Positions 8,855 to 17,307 of a DNA stretch of 64,000 nucleotides are shown here, piece after piece. How positions within the stretch are numbered: the first letter of the stretch is position 1; each line of letters opens with the position of its first letter. The DNA comes from Fimbriimonadaceae bacterium (lineage in GTDB: Bacteria > Armatimonadota > Fimbriimonadia > Fimbriimonadales > Fimbriimonadaceae). The notes below the pieces were generated by a model. It made no database searches. It was not told where the DNA came from and saw nothing but the letters and a program-made list of their open reading frames with translations. The position numbers were made by a program, and so were the translations under genes. The stretch covers positions 2,572,734 through 2,636,733 of the forward strand of contig JABAQM010000001.1 in NCBI GenBank assembly GCA_019187105.1. Direction: 5' to 3'.

Positions 8855-8874
8855 GTGGCCCGAATTCGGGCCAC
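8855..8874. terminator. Perfect palindrome between convergent genes
   Basis: GTGGCCCGAATTCGGGCCAC is a 20-base perfect inverted repeat between the convergent RHS and HAF genes. It has no strong T-tract on either side, so a bidirectional terminator role is plausible but unproven. Confidence 0.5.
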
Positions 8875-8907
8875 CTCTCCAAAAAGAGATGTGGCGCCCT
8901 GCTTGTG

Positions 8908-9960
8908 CTACGCGGCGCGCAAGCGCGCGCTCCAGACAGCGGGGTGAGCGATCGGCACGCAATGGTCTTCGTTGGCACTGCCGGCGTGGGTGGCTTCATA
9001 TCGACTCGCCTCGCCACATATACGAATTTCGTTTCCAGACACGGTGATTGCCCATGCGACCGATGCGTTGTAGTCCGGTGGCAGCATCGCGTTGAGATCA
9101 ACCCATCGGTCTGGGGCCCCTTCCCACAGGACCGCACGGTTGTCGCAGCCGGTGGACCCGTTGCGGGTGACGTCCTTGACCCGAACCATCCCGACCTGCA
9201 GTCCCTGGGCCGCCCCATAGGCGCGCGCGGTCTGGAACCCCTTCGGAGTGAGGTCGCGGAACGAGGCCGCCGACCCTTGCCACAAGCCGGCACGGGCACA
9301 CATGCCCTTGAACACGCTGCCGATCTGGTATTCACCGTCGAGAGCCTCGATCTCGCTCGCGAAGGACTTGTCGGGGGCGAGGTCGATCGGGTCTTGACCC
9401 ACTTCGCGCCATAGCATGGCACGTCCACGGATGCTTCCGGCGATCTGAACACCGTCCGTTGCGCGGAGGGAAACGTCGCCGGGGCCATCGATGACCACGG
9501 GATCCGCTCCATCCCTCCACAGCAGCCCGACATCTGGGCCCCGCCCGCGACTACCCATGCCGATAACCGCTCCGCCGCCGGCAGCCGTTGCCCAGGTGCT
9601 CGCAAACGTGGGATCGTGGAGATCGTGAGCAGATAATGTTGAGCCGTCAAACTGCCACTCGGCTGCCGTCATGGCTCCATCACGTATTCGTTGGTGACCG
9701 GGAATGATGTTGCCGTGACTGGCGCGTCCGGTCGCCACTTCCTTGGTCTTCTCGTTGATTTCCAGGAGCGAAGGCTCGCCTCCTGGCCACCAGCAAGCGT
9801 ATGCCTGAGCACGAGCCGCCTCTGCGCGACCGACCGGGTGCCCGTTACAGAATCCATAAGCTGCGCCGCGTGAGAATCGCTTCGGTAGGGCCAGAATGCC
9901 GACCTCCCAGCTGTCTGGATCGATGGTGATGAGAGTTGATGCATGCTCCATAGGCTTCAA
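8908..9960 (-). CDS. HAF-repeat beta-propeller-like protein
   Basis: This 350-residue protein is built of HAF-type repeats, in which a G-x-x-x-(V/I)-(V/A)-G strand is followed by A-x-(L/C)-W and then a polar D-L pair (for example RAMLWREVGQDPIDL, RAGLWQGSAASFRDL, RAVLWEGAPDRWVDL). Such repeats probably form a propeller and are common in secreted proteins of this kind of organism. Two near starts are possible (9960, or the ATG at 9951); neither shows a signal peptide. It converges with the RHS gene and diverges from the gene at 10095. Function unknown. Confidence 0.7.
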   Translation of the reverse strand: MKPMEHASTLITIDPDSWEVGILALPKRFSRGAAYGFCNGHPVGRAEAARAQAYACWWPGGEPSLLEINEKTKEVATGRASHGNIIPGHQRIRDGAMTAAEWQFDGSTLSAHDLHDPTFASTWATAAGGGAVIGMGSRGRGPDVGLLWRDGADPVVIDGPGDVSLRATDGVQIAGSIRGRAMLWREVGQDPIDLAPDKSFASEIEALDGEYQIGSVFKGMCARAGLWQGSAASFRDLTPKGFQTARAYGAAQGLQVGMVRVKDVTRNGSTGCDNRAVLWEGAPDRWVDLNAMLPPDYNASVAWAITVSGNEIRICGEASRYEATHAGSANEDHCVPIAHPAVWSARLRAA

Positions 9961-10094
9961 CCGAGTTATCGGATACCTGTCCGGGCGACTAGATTGCCCT
10001 ACACCGCCAAAAAATGGAAATCGAATGCGAAACTCTTAGTACGAACATTGTCGTATACAGATCCAAGCTCCGGAGCAGGAGCGGAGGAAATCAG

Positions 10095-10694
10095 ATGAAG
10101 TTAGCTTTTCGTTCACTCGTCGTCGCGTCGCTCGTATTGACCGCCGCCCTTGGTTTGGCCCAGATCCGGATTCAAAGCGGGCTGAGCGCCACCCCGATCT
10201 TCACCATGATGCATCAACCCGATGTGGCGAAGGAGTTGGCGTTGACGGAGAGCCAGAAGAAGGCGCTCGAGAAGGCGTCAGATGGCGCCGTCTTTCGGCA
10301 GGGCGACCGTGTCGGCTTAAGAATTACGCCGGAGATGGACTTGGACGAAATGGAGGCCGCTTCCCTCAAGGTGCTGAACGACAAGCAGCGCACGCGACTC
10401 TTCGAGATCTACAGCCAGCATCAGGGCCTCATTGCGCTGGCTCATCCGACGATTGCCAAGTGGTTCGGCCTTGAGCCTGGGAAGGCGAAGAAACTGGAAG
10501 CCATCGTCGAAGATCACCAGAACGAGATGATGGAAATCGCCCATGCCAACGGTGGTCGCATCGATACGCACGAACACGCCAGTGAGATTGGTGGCATCAA
10601 AAAGAAGACGGAAGACCGGATCCGCGCCCTCCTCACACCAGCTGAACTCAAATCTTGGGAAGCCAAGAAGGGCAAGCAGTGGGCTAAGAAGTAG
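10095..10694 (+). CDS. Secreted LTxxQ-like helical protein
   Basis: A 199-residue exported protein. I chose the ATG at 10095 because GGAGGA lies about 8 bases upstream and a clean signal peptide follows (MKLAFRSLVVASLVLTAALGLAQ). An open frame begins upstream at 10014 but has no such features. The mature part is helical and charged. It carries two LTxxQ/LNxxQ-style motifs (ALTESQKKALEK and LNDKQRTRLFEI) and a late LLTPAELKSWE, the pattern of Spy/CpxP-like periplasmic proteins. It may be a periplasmic chaperone-like or metal-responsive protein; this is inferred from motif style only. Confidence 0.7.
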   Translation: MKLAFRSLVVASLVLTAALGLAQIRIQSGLSATPIFTMMHQPDVAKELALTESQKKALEKASDGAVFRQGDRVGLRITPEMDLDEMEAASLKVLNDKQRTRLFEIYSQHQGLIALAHPTIAKWFGLEPGKAKKLEAIVEDHQNEMMEIAHANGGRIDTHEHASEIGGIKKKTEDRIRALLTPAELKSWEAKKGKQWAKK

Positions 10695-10709
10695 CCGTTT
10701 GAAACAAAT

Positions 10710-10737
10710 GGGCGCGCGGAGAGAGCCCCGCGCGCCC
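10710..10737. terminator. Strong hairpin between convergent transcripts
   Basis: GGGCGCGCGG (10710-10719) pairs perfectly with CCGCGCGCCC (10728-10737) around an 8-base loop. On the minus strand it is followed by the T-rich ATTTGTTTC, and on the plus strand by no T-tract. It would best end a minus-strand transcript from the small ORF at 10753-10920, and may also stop the plus gene. Confidence 0.6.
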
Positions 10738-10752
10738 GATAGAAGGATTGGC

Positions 10753-10920
10753 TTAGTTGCCGCCGCCACCACCCCAAGTCACTCGCTTGATCATCAGCGC
10801 GTTGTTAGCCGGCGATGTGGATCGGTTCTGGTAACTACGAGGTCGGATGAGCACCGCATGAAACAAGTATCCGAACCGATTGGGTACCACCGTTGAACCG
10901 GACCGCAACCGATAAGACAT
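10753..10920 (-). CDS. Possible small protein, 55 residues
   Basis: A short minus-strand frame starts at ATG 10920 and ends at TAA 10753-10755, just before the hairpin at 10710-10737. Its composition looks protein-like (RFGYLFHAVLIRPRSY in the middle, NNALMIKRVTWGGGGGN at the end). The frame is closed by a TGA shortly upstream. The ribosome binding site is poor (GACGAGG region). The tail hints at the end of a larger degraded gene. No family recognised; it could also be chance. Confidence 0.3.
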   Translation of the reverse strand: MSYRLRSGSTVVPNRFGYLFHAVLIRPRSYQNRSTSPANNALMIKRVTWGGGGGN

Positions 10921-11032
10921 CGATAGCGCCTCGTCCCGTCCTCAACCAACTTGCCTCACAGTACATCACGAGGAAGTCTGCACGGGCATCCCTCCTTTTC
11001 AATGACATCGCCTGGGAAAATTGGGGAAAACC

Positions 11033-11078
11033 TTGCATTCGGGCGGCGGTAACGTACCATACACGTAGGAGGTGATCC
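11033..11078 (+). promoter_or_regulatory. Candidate promoter and 12-base perfect Shine-Dalgarno
   Basis: AGGAGGTGATCC at 11067-11078 is complementary over 12 bases to the conserved 3' end of 16S rRNA, an unusually long match, 1-2 bases before the ATG (core AGGAGG spaced 7). TTGCAT (11033-11038) and TACCAT (11055-11060), 16 bases apart, form a possible promoter that would give a very short leader. Confidence 0.5.
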
Positions 11079-11079
11079 G

Positions 11080-11397
11080 ATGAGTGAGAATATGGAACGC
11101 TTTCGCAGCATCGACGGCAGCGAGCATCTCGTCGAACAGCCGTTCGTCCATATCGTGTTCCAGCACGGGAACCCACTGGAGGTGGGGGAGAATGGGTGCC
11201 TGATCGAGGACGTGATCGAGGTGATCCAAAAGAAGCTGCTCGACCACCAAGGGCGCGACCTGGCCTGCGAGGAAAATGCCACCGCCCTCTACCACCTGGA
11301 AATGGCCCGGGAGGCGCTGCTCTTAAGGCGCAAGCACCGACTGGAGCAAGGCGTGCTTGGCACCGCCCTGCCGCATAAGGCCGTCGTCCTGGCCTAG
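11080..11397 (+). CDS. Small protein resembling the Acb2/Tad1 hairpin family
   Basis: A 105-residue protein. The N-terminal part contains HIVFQHGNPLEVGENGC (residues 24-40) and then a predicted helix (LIEDVIEVIQKKL). The second part, LACEENATALYHLEMAREAL followed by RRKHRLEQGVLGT (residues 61-95), has the layout I associate with Acb2/Tad1-domain proteins: a conserved Cys, an Asn, an L-E pair in an amphipathic helix, an arginine-rich turn and a final GV-x-GT. Phage members of that family bind cyclic nucleotide signals and blunt CBASS or Thoeris immunity. No phage genes are nearby, so here it may be a resident copy with another job. Translation should be strong. The link to the family is by remembered motif, not by search. 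Confidence 0.6.
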   Translation: MSENMERFRSIDGSEHLVEQPFVHIVFQHGNPLEVGENGCLIEDVIEVIQKKLLDHQGRDLACEENATALYHLEMAREALLLRRKHRLEQGVLGTALPHKAVVLA

Positions 11398-11933
11398 TCC
11401 GAAGACCGAGCGGTTCGTTCTTCGATCTGGCGAACGTGCCGCTCGGTGTGATCACGCACGAGCTCCAGGCAGTCGGCGAGGTTCATGGAGATGATCCCGA
11501 CGAAAGGGTTCTTGATCCGCACCGTAAGGTCCTTTCCCTTGGCCGATTCCACGATTCCTCTCCACGCCCCCGCCTGGTCGACCCAGCGCCGATAGTCGAC
11601 CTCGTCGTATTGGCGCTCGGCCGGCACCGTCGATCCGGGCGACTTCGCGTTGCCATTCGGACCCGATGCCTTGATCAAGAGTCCGCCGAACCACGTGTGC
11701 TCAACGGGGGCGCCACCGTCCGGTCCCGCCGCGGCTACGGCAGCTCCGACCCTCTCCATATAGGGCTGGTGGGTGCGGACCATATGCTCCACGACCTCGC
11801 CGGCGCTCCATTCGCCTCGCGCTGTCCTTCTGTTCCAAACGCTGTCGTCGACACGTCGCCGTACGGCTTCGACCCTTTCGAGGTGCCGATCCAATTCGAT
11901 CAGGCAGCTGTCGACGAGCTCCGCCGCGGTCAC
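11394..11933 (-). CDS. DinB-like metal-binding four-helix protein
   Basis: A 179-residue DinB/YfiT-superfamily protein. The expected histidines are present: one in GEWSAGEVVEHMV (helix 2) and two in DHTERHVRQIEE near the C-terminus (H-x3-H). These together form the metal site of this fold. Members include thiol (bacillithiol or mycothiol) S-transferases and many proteins of unknown substrate. It starts with GTG that overlaps the stop of the upstream hydrolase (GTGA at 11930-11933), so the two are co-translated. The 3' end overlaps the stop of the convergent Acb2/Tad1-like gene by a few bases. Confidence 0.8.
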   Translation of the reverse strand: MTAAELVDSCLIELDRHLERVEAVRRRVDDSVWNRRTARGEWSAGEVVEHMVRTHQPYMERVGAAVAAAGPDGGAPVEHTWFGGLLIKASGPNGNAKSPGSTVPAERQYDEVDYRRWVDQAGAWRGIVESAKGKDLTVRIKNPFVGIISMNLADCLELVRDHTERHVRQIEERTARSSD

Positions 11934-12718
11934 TTCAGAAACGCCTCGACGAAGAACAGCACCATAGCCGCCCAGCTGCGGCGGTCGGCAGCGGCGTTAT
12001 AGGCAACCGGAGAGTCTGGATTGTTGCCGGCGGCCTCCTGGGTGAACGAATGCTTGGCGCCGGCATAAGCGACAAACTGGTAGTCGACCTTGGCATCCTC
12101 CATCTCCTTTTGGAATGCGGATACTTCGGTTGGCGGAACCAGGGGGTCGACGGCGCCGTGGCAAACCAGGACGCTGCCCTTGATCTTGCTGGCATCAGCC
12201 GGGTTGGCCGTGCCGAGCCCACCGTGGAAGCTCACGACCGCCTGAACATCGGCGCCGCTCCGAGCCAGCTCTAGCGCACCGGTGCCGCCGAAGCAGTATC
12301 CAATCGCGCCGAGCTTCTTGCCGTCCACCATCGCCTGCGACTTCAGCACGTCCAAGCCCAGGTTCAAACGGCGGCGGAACGTCGTCAGGTCGCCTTTGTA
12401 CTTGCCAGCGGCGGCACCGGCTTCCTCGGCGTTCTTCGGCCGACTGCTTTTGCCGTAGATGTCGCAGGCGAACGCGACGTATCCGAGGTTGGCGAGCATC
12501 CGCGCCCGTTTCTTCTCGTAGTCGGTGAGGCCCATCCATTGGTGAATGACCATAACGCCCGGAGCCTTGCTCGCAGACGTGGCCCGCTTGGGGTCAAAAA
12601 TCAGAAAGCCTTCGAGCTCGATCTCGCCATCCTTATAGGTGACGGCTCGTTCGGTCAACTGAGCCACCGCGGGAACGACGGCGGCAAAAATCGCCAGGGC
12701 GCAAAGCAAGCATCGCAT
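11930..12718 (-). CDS. Secreted dienelactone hydrolase family protein
   Basis: A 262-residue alpha/beta hydrolase of the dienelactone hydrolase family. The start at 12718 gives a signal peptide (MRCLLCALAIFAAVVPAVA); the longer frame from 12799 adds no signal-like residues. The catalytic triad is visible as Cys142 (GYCFGG), Asp191 (AVDPLVPP) and His223 (AKHSFT). HQWMGL (about 59-64) fits the oxyanion region. Unlike cytosolic DLHs of aromatic degradation, this one is exported, and no aromatic pathway genes are near, so the natural ester or lactone is unknown. It is coupled to the DinB-like gene downstream. Confidence 0.87.
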   Translation of the reverse strand: MRCLLCALAIFAAVVPAVAQLTERAVTYKDGEIELEGFLIFDPKRATSASKAPGVMVIHQWMGLTDYEKKRARMLANLGYVAFACDIYGKSSRPKNAEEAGAAAGKYKGDLTTFRRRLNLGLDVLKSQAMVDGKKLGAIGYCFGGTGALELARSGADVQAVVSFHGGLGTANPADASKIKGSVLVCHGAVDPLVPPTEVSAFQKEMEDAKVDYQFVAYAGAKHSFTQEAAGNNPDSPVAYNAAADRRSWAAMVLFFVEAFLK

Positions 12719-12722
12719 GCCG

Positions 12723-14609
12723 TCATTGTGACGAATCGGCGCGACGAAGCAGGATGCCCCGGCCAAAATCCTGCTGAACGACATAGTGGCCTTCGGCAAC
12801 CGCTTCCGCCAATAGAGGCTTCCACTTCGTCCGCAGATCGCTCATCAAGGCGGTGCGTTCATCGGCGGGAAGCGGGGTGCCCTGCATCGCTGCTCGCCAA
12901 CGCTCCCCGAAGTCGGGAGGGGAGCCCAGCATGTTGACGTACACGTGGGTGTAGTCTCGTAGACCGGCCGCGAAATCTGCGCCGGTCTGCATCGTGTCGT
13001 ATGGGAGGCGAGTGCTGTGGCCCGGGTTCGCCCAGGCGTAGGGCACGTCCAGCCAGTAGCCGAAGACCTCATCAAAGAGCGCGACGCTCCCTCCTTTCGC
13101 CAGCTCGTTGATCGCTTGCGCCGGTCGGTAAAACGGAACCCGGCGGCCGAGATACTCGTCGCGGCTGATCTCTCCGGTAACGACCGCAAGTCGATCGGGA
13201 AGAAAGGCGCCGCACCACCAAAGCAAGGTCACCAGGGCCTGCACAACGACCGCGCCGGCCACCGCGGGACGCCACCTTGTGGCCTGCCACGCGGAAGCGG
13301 TGAGATAAGCGAGGACCGGAGCCAAGCTGGCGATATAACGGCTCTGTTGGCTAAGCCCGAACCATAGCAGCAGACTGATCCCCGTTGCCAGGAGTAGCCA
13401 GCGCTCGTAACCGCCGCCCCGTCCGGAAGCAAGGAGGACGAAGCTGCCGAAGAGTAGGGCAAAGCCGACGCTCGCCGTGGGCAAACCCTGCCCCGACTGT
13501 GGAGCGGGGTTGTTGTAGCGCCCTGGCTGATAGGCGAGGCCGAGGACAGCGTGGCCGAGATTCTGGGGTCCGAGCACCCCGAACGTCTTCTGCTCCTCGG
13601 TGTAGATCTTCGCCCGGAACTCGTCCCAATCCTTGCCGCCCAGCACACCGTAGAAGAAGGGATAGACGGGATTGCCCGTATTGAGGACATTTCGAACGAG
13701 CCAGGGCGAGGCCAGGACGAGGGAAACGATCGCAATCGATAGGCCCGTTCGGAGGGGCTTGGCGCCCTTGCGCACCGTCATCACCACCGCCAGCAGGCCA
13801 ACGACGGCGAGGGTCTGCAGACCCGTGTACTTGCTTGCGCACGCAAAGCCGATCAGGAGCGCAGGCAGCCACCACCCCCGGTGCTCTTCCAGGAGAGCTT
13901 CAACTGCATAGAGCAGACCGAATCCGGCAAAGAGGCCGTGGGCGACGTCGATATAGTTTGTGCCGCTCTGCCAGACGACGACCGGCACGTAGGCGAATCC
14001 GGCGAGCGCGATCCATGCTGCCTTCCCGCCAAGCCGTCTCCGCACAAAGCCGGCCACAGCGGCTAGGCCGTAAAGCAGAAAGAAGACGGTAAACAGCCTC
14101 GCTGCCCATTCGTCGGTCAGCAAGCCGAAAGCAAACAGCGAATCGACCGCGAACGGGAAGTTCGAGTGGTGGATGAACCAGATTTCTCGCAGGCCGCCGC
14201 TCTGGAGCCAAAGCTTGGGAACGGCGAGGTGATATGCCATCGAATCCCACTCGGTCGTATCGGGTGGCGAGAGCGCCGTCAGCACCGCGAACACGAGCAC
14301 CGGAACCGACAACAGGATCCACGCGGCAAGCGCCCGTCCGTGCCGGGTGGTGTCGGCAGTCCATCCTTTGGCGAAGCACAGGACCGCGGTGATGACAATG
14401 ACGATAACCAGGCCAGTCGCGGCCCGCGTCGAGAAGCTTCCCGCCCATAACGCCAGGAAGCTCAGGGTGCCAAGGGAGCCCAGCAAGATGAGTCCGGCAA
14501 TCCCGAACCTTTCTCCCCGCGAATAGCCCGCCAGGAACCCACCGCTGCCACCTGCGGCCAGCGCCGGTACGGCCAGCAGAGCGGCGATGGTCAGCAGGGC
14601 AACGGCCAT
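12723..14609 (-). CDS. GT-C family integral membrane glycosyltransferase
   Basis: A 628-residue polytopic membrane protein with about 11-13 predicted helices. It has the acidic loop motif typical of GT-C/PMT-like enzymes (TEWDSMAYHLAVPKLWL, about residues 118-134), which binds a polyprenyl-phosphate sugar. The C-terminal third is soluble and probably extracytoplasmic (FYRPAQAINELAKGG onward). Such enzymes transfer sugars from lipid carriers to glycans, lipids or proteins on the outer face of the inner membrane. It ends five bases before the start of the hydrolase gene on the same strand, so co-transcription is likely. Donor and acceptor are unknown. A second, unrelated-looking GT-C protein is at 26966. 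Confidence 0.78.
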   Translation of the reverse strand: MAVALLTIAALLAVPALAAGGSGGFLAGYSRGERFGIAGLILLGSLGTLSFLALWAGSFSTRAATGLVIVIVITAVLCFAKGWTADTTRHGRALAAWILLSVPVLVFAVLTALSPPDTTEWDSMAYHLAVPKLWLQSGGLREIWFIHHSNFPFAVDSLFAFGLLTDEWAARLFTVFFLLYGLAAVAGFVRRRLGGKAAWIALAGFAYVPVVVWQSGTNYIDVAHGLFAGFGLLYAVEALLEEHRGWWLPALLIGFACASKYTGLQTLAVVGLLAVVMTVRKGAKPLRTGLSIAIVSLVLASPWLVRNVLNTGNPVYPFFYGVLGGKDWDEFRAKIYTEEQKTFGVLGPQNLGHAVLGLAYQPGRYNNPAPQSGQGLPTASVGFALLFGSFVLLASGRGGGYERWLLLATGISLLLWFGLSQQSRYIASLAPVLAYLTASAWQATRWRPAVAGAVVVQALVTLLWWCGAFLPDRLAVVTGEISRDEYLGRRVPFYRPAQAINELAKGGSVALFDEVFGYWLDVPYAWANPGHSTRLPYDTMQTGADFAAGLRDYTHVYVNMLGSPPDFGERWRAAMQGTPLPADERTALMSDLRTKWKPLLAEAVAEGHYVVQQDFGRGILLRRADSSQ

Positions 14610-14641
14610 GGATGGGCAGTAGAGTACTCCGCCGGTAGACT

Positions 14642-16093
14642 TTGACCGTGCCCGAATACGTTGCCAGCATCGGCATGGAGGTTCACGCCGAGCTCGATAC
14701 CGACAGCAAGATGTTCTGCCGCTGCGCCGTCGCTTTTGGCGGCGAGCCCAATACGAGAGTCTGCCCGGTATGCCTCGGGTTGCCTGGCTCCCTGCCGGTT
14801 CCGAACCGAAAGGCGATCGAATTCGTCATGCGCACCGCCCTGGCCCTTAACTGTCAAATCGCCCGGCGCTCAATCTTCCACCGGAAGAACTACTTCTATC
14901 CCGACCTGCCAAAGGGCTATCAGGTGAGCCAGTACGAGGAAACCAACCCCATCGGCTATTACGGGCATCTGGAGATTCCGAGCGGCGACGGATACAAGCG
15001 CATCAGGATTCGGCGCGTGCACCTGGAGGAAGACACGGGCAAGCTGCTCCACTTACCGAGTGGCGGCAGCGGGGTGGACTACAACCGGGCGGGAGTGCCG
15101 CTCATGGAGATCGTCACCGACTTTCCTCCAGATATCGCTAACGCCGAGGAAGCCAAGGAGTATCTCGTCCAGCTTCGCAACATCCTGATCTACCTCGGCG
15201 TGTGCAACGGCAAGATGGAAGAGGGCGCCCTGCGCTGCGAGCCCAACATCTCCATTCGGGCAGCCGGCGAAGACAAGCTCGGAACGAAAACCGAGCTAAA
15301 AAACCTGAACAGCTTTCGGAGCGTTCAACTGGGCGCGCAGTTCGAAATCCGTCGCCAGACCGCCGTTTTGGAGCAGGGTGGAAAGGTCCTGCAGGAAACG
15401 CGCGGTTGGAACGAGGCAACCGAGAGCAGCTTCCTGATGCGCACGAAGGAAGCGGAGAACGACTACCGCTACTTTCCCGACCCGGACCTGCCCCCAATGG
15501 TTTTCGACGAAGCCTTCATCGAGAACGTCCGGGCTACGCTGCCGGAATTGCCGCTTGCCAAGTTTCGACGGTATCGAGAGGACTGGGGTCTCAGCGCTTA
15601 TGATGCGAACTGGCTGATCGCCGACCGCGAGACCGCTGAGTGGTTCGAGGAGGCGGTCGGCCTTAAGGGAGATCCCAAGGCGGTCTTTAACTGGATGAGC
15701 AGCGACTTTGCCAAGATGCTCAACGATCAAGGTCTTACGCCAAGGTCCTCTCAAGTCACCCCGACGATGCTGGTCGAGCTGACGCGGATGATCGAATCCG
15801 GTTCCATCAGCGGCAAGATTGCCAAGGATGTCTTCAAGGAGATGTTTTCGGCAGGTCGAACGGCGGCGGAAGTGGTGGCCGAAAAGGGGCTGACTCAGAT
15901 ATCGGACGTGGACACGATTGTGGAGGCGGCTCGCAAGGCGATTGCCATGAATCCCGAGCCGCTGGCCAAGTACCGTTCGGGCCAAACCGGAGTCATGGGC
16001 TTCTTCGTCGGACAGGTCATGAAGGAGACGGGGGGCCGGGCGAACCCCGGCATGGTGCAGGACATTGTTAAACGCTTACTTGATGAAAGCTAA
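14642..16093 (+). CDS. gatB: Aspartyl/glutamyl-tRNA amidotransferase subunit B
   Basis: GatB is the kinase/tRNA-binding subunit of GatCAB, which turns misacylated Glu-tRNA(Gln) or Asp-tRNA(Asn) into Gln- or Asn-tRNA. At 483 residues it is full length. Seen: the N-terminal [17 protein letters not shown] motif and the zinc cysteines (CRC and CPVC). Also present are the central EDTGKLLH segment and a C-terminal YqeY-like tail domain (from about residue 330) ending in [13 protein letters not shown]. The start is uncertain: TTG at 14642 or GTG at 14648. gatA and gatC are not adjacent, as is common outside Firmicutes-type operons. Confidence 0.95.
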   Translation: MTVPEYVASIGMEVHAELDTDSKMFCRCAVAFGGEPNTRVCPVCLGLPGSLPVPNRKAIEFVMRTALALNCQIARRSIFHRKNYFYPDLPKGYQVSQYEETNPIGYYGHLEIPSGDGYKRIRIRRVHLEEDTGKLLHLPSGGSGVDYNRAGVPLMEIVTDFPPDIANAEEAKEYLVQLRNILIYLGVCNGKMEEGALRCEPNISIRAAGEDKLGTKTELKNLNSFRSVQLGAQFEIRRQTAVLEQGGKVLQETRGWNEATESSFLMRTKEAENDYRYFPDPDLPPMVFDEAFIENVRATLPELPLAKFRRYREDWGLSAYDANWLIADRETAEWFEEAVGLKGDPKAVFNWMSSDFAKMLNDQGLTPRSSQVTPTMLVELTRMIESGSISGKIAKDVFKEMFSAGRTAAEVVAEKGLTQISDVDTIVEAARKAIAMNPEPLAKYRSGQTGVMGFFVGQVMKETGGRANPGMVQDIVKRLLDES

Positions 16094-16198
16094 TCGGTTC
16101 ATCTACTGTTCATCTTCCAGTCATTTTTCGCTAACCTTTTTGTCGGACAGTATAGCGGCGCTGTAATCAGCGCATGCAATTGTTAATCCCCACCTGTT

Positions 16199-16231
16199 GC
16201 CCTCCGCCGACCCCCAAGGAGGGCATTTTTT
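16199..16231 (+). terminator. Rho-independent terminator downstream of gatB
   Basis: GCCCTCC (16199-16205) pairs with GGAGGGC (16218-16224), loop of 12 bases, followed by six T at 16226-16231. It lies about 105 bases after the gatB stop, so it may end gatB mRNA or a short separate transcript. Confidence 0.75.
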
Positions 16232-16321
16232 CCTTAGGTCGAGCCCTTGCCAGCTCGGCGTTCTGCAGCAGATGCATTCCCACCCAAACCGCAACCAACG
16301 TCGTTTCGTGGGTTCTGCATC

Positions 16322-16405
16322 ATGTACGCTGGTCAAGTGTGGATTGTGACCTCGCGCCGGCACCTGAAAGCAAGGATCGCGATGGACGTGGTGCAGGTTC
16401 CCTGA
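16322..16405 (+). CDS. Possible 27-residue leader ORF
   Basis: ATG at 16322 to TGA at 16403-16405, two bases before the kinase ATG (TGACCATG). The peptide is basic at its centre (TSRRHLKAR) and composition is plausible, but no strong ribosome binding site is seen. It might couple translation of the kinase or be chance. Confidence 0.25.
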   Translation: MYAGQVWIVTSRRHLKARIAMDVVQVP

Positions 16406-16407
16406 CC

Positions 16408-16935
16408 ATGATCCTGCTTCTTTGCGGCACTGCATTTGCGGGAAAGTCCACGATCGCCGCGCGGCTTGGCAAAGACGATGGGTTTACCATCATCTCTCTC
16501 GACGGGATTCACCAGGAGATGGGTAACCACCAACCCATAAGCGATAGCCAGTGGGCGGCCGCCCACAAAGAGGCGTTGCGGCGTACTGAGGATTGCCTGA
16601 ACGAAGGACGGAGCGTGGTAATCGACGACACGTTGTGCTATCGATTTCTCCGGGATAGCTTCCGCGAACTGGCTGATCGGCTCGGCGTCCGTTCCTGTTT
16701 ACTGGTGTTGCAGATCGAGCCCGATGAGGTTTGGCGTCGCCTGAATCACAATCGAATGTTCCCGAACCGGCATGATGTGTCGGACGCTGTGATCGAACAG
16801 CACATCAGGACTTTCGAATGGCCGGGTGAAGGGGAGTCGCCGTTTGTTGTCGATGCCTCTCAACCGATCGATATCGTCTATCGAATCGCTCGAAACCATG
16901 TCATGGGACGAAACCAACCCAGCCGCACCCCGTAA
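16408..16935 (+). CDS. P-loop kinase (AAA/zeta-toxin-like nucleotide-binding protein)
   Basis: A 175-residue P-loop protein. MILLLCGTAFAGKSTIAARL gives the Walker A (GTAFAGKS) at the N-terminus. Asp in IISLDGIH fits the substrate-side acidic residue, and SVVIDDTLCYRFLRD resembles the Walker B/lid region of small-molecule kinases. An arginine-rich lid (WRRLNHNRMFPNRHD) follows. Relatives phosphorylate sugars, nucleosides, antibiotics or tRNA ends; the substrate here cannot be told. The ATG at 16408 is chosen because the motif begins at once and upstream sequence looks non-coding. It is followed 12 bases later by a small membrane-anchored protein. Confidence 0.75.
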   Translation: MILLLCGTAFAGKSTIAARLGKDDGFTIISLDGIHQEMGNHQPISDSQWAAAHKEALRRTEDCLNEGRSVVIDDTLCYRFLRDSFRELADRLGVRSCLLVLQIEPDEVWRRLNHNRMFPNRHDVSDAVIEQHIRTFEWPGEGESPFVVDASQPIDIVYRIARNHVMGRNQPSRTP

Positions 16936-16947
16936 TTCTGGACGATC

Positions 16948-17307
16948 ATGCTATGGCTTGCCGCCGGATTGTCCGTCTACTCGGCCTACGTTGTGGTTAG
17001 AGCCCTTCGGGACATCCGAGCTCTGCGAGAACCTGCTGCGCACATCGAAATGCTCATCAGAACCAAACCGCTACCGGAACTGCTCCAATTCGTGCCCGGA
17101 CCGCCGAAGTTCGACCCCAGGCTTAGCTCCCTCCCCGATCCGGTTCTTCAGGGCCTGCATCTATCGAGTGTTCGCAAGGCATACGGAGAGTATCAGTCGG
17201 TTCGCCGGGCATTGGAGACCGAGCTGGCCCGGGCGAAGGTGCGATTAGATGGTGTCGATCAGGCGTTTCAGAACGCGCTCGACGCTAATTCGGCCGAGTC
17301 AAAGTGA
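16948..17307 (+). CDS. Small membrane-anchored protein of unknown function
   Basis: A 119-residue protein with one N-terminal hydrophobic segment (WLAAGLSVYSAYVVV) and a charged helical body. The end is likely a coiled coil (VRRALETELARAKVRLDGVDQAF). It starts 12 bases after the kinase stop, so they probably share a transcript. Its 3' end overlaps the convergent GH26 gene by about 23 bases. The short non-helical stretch LPELLQFVPGPPKFDP is the only other feature. No family recognised. Confidence 0.6.
   Translation: MLWLAAGLSVYSAYVVVRALRDIRALREPAAHIEMLIRTKPLPELLQFVPGPPKFDPRLSSLPDPVLQGLHLSSVRKAYGEYQSVRRALETELARAKVRLDGVDQAFQNALDANSAESK

Larger units (their letters stand above)
16094..16407. other. 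Leader/intergenic region between gatB and the P-loop kinase
   Basis: These 314 bases hold a Rho-independent terminator (16199-16231) and a possible 27-codon ORF just before the kinase start (16322-16405). An open frame extends from 16174 into the kinase, but its N-terminal 78 residues lack protein character, so I treat that part as leader. Nothing else is recognised. Confidence 0.5.

Noticed and set aside
10835-11455. 206-codon minus ORF opposite the Acb2/Tad1-like gene
   Set aside because: Arg/Pro/Cys-rich shadow frame; the plus-strand gene has a perfect Shine-Dalgarno and a recognisable pattern.
16174-16407. N-terminal extension of the P-loop kinase
   Set aside because: The 78 extra residues overlap a Rho-independent terminator and lack protein character; the Walker A begins right after ATG 16408.
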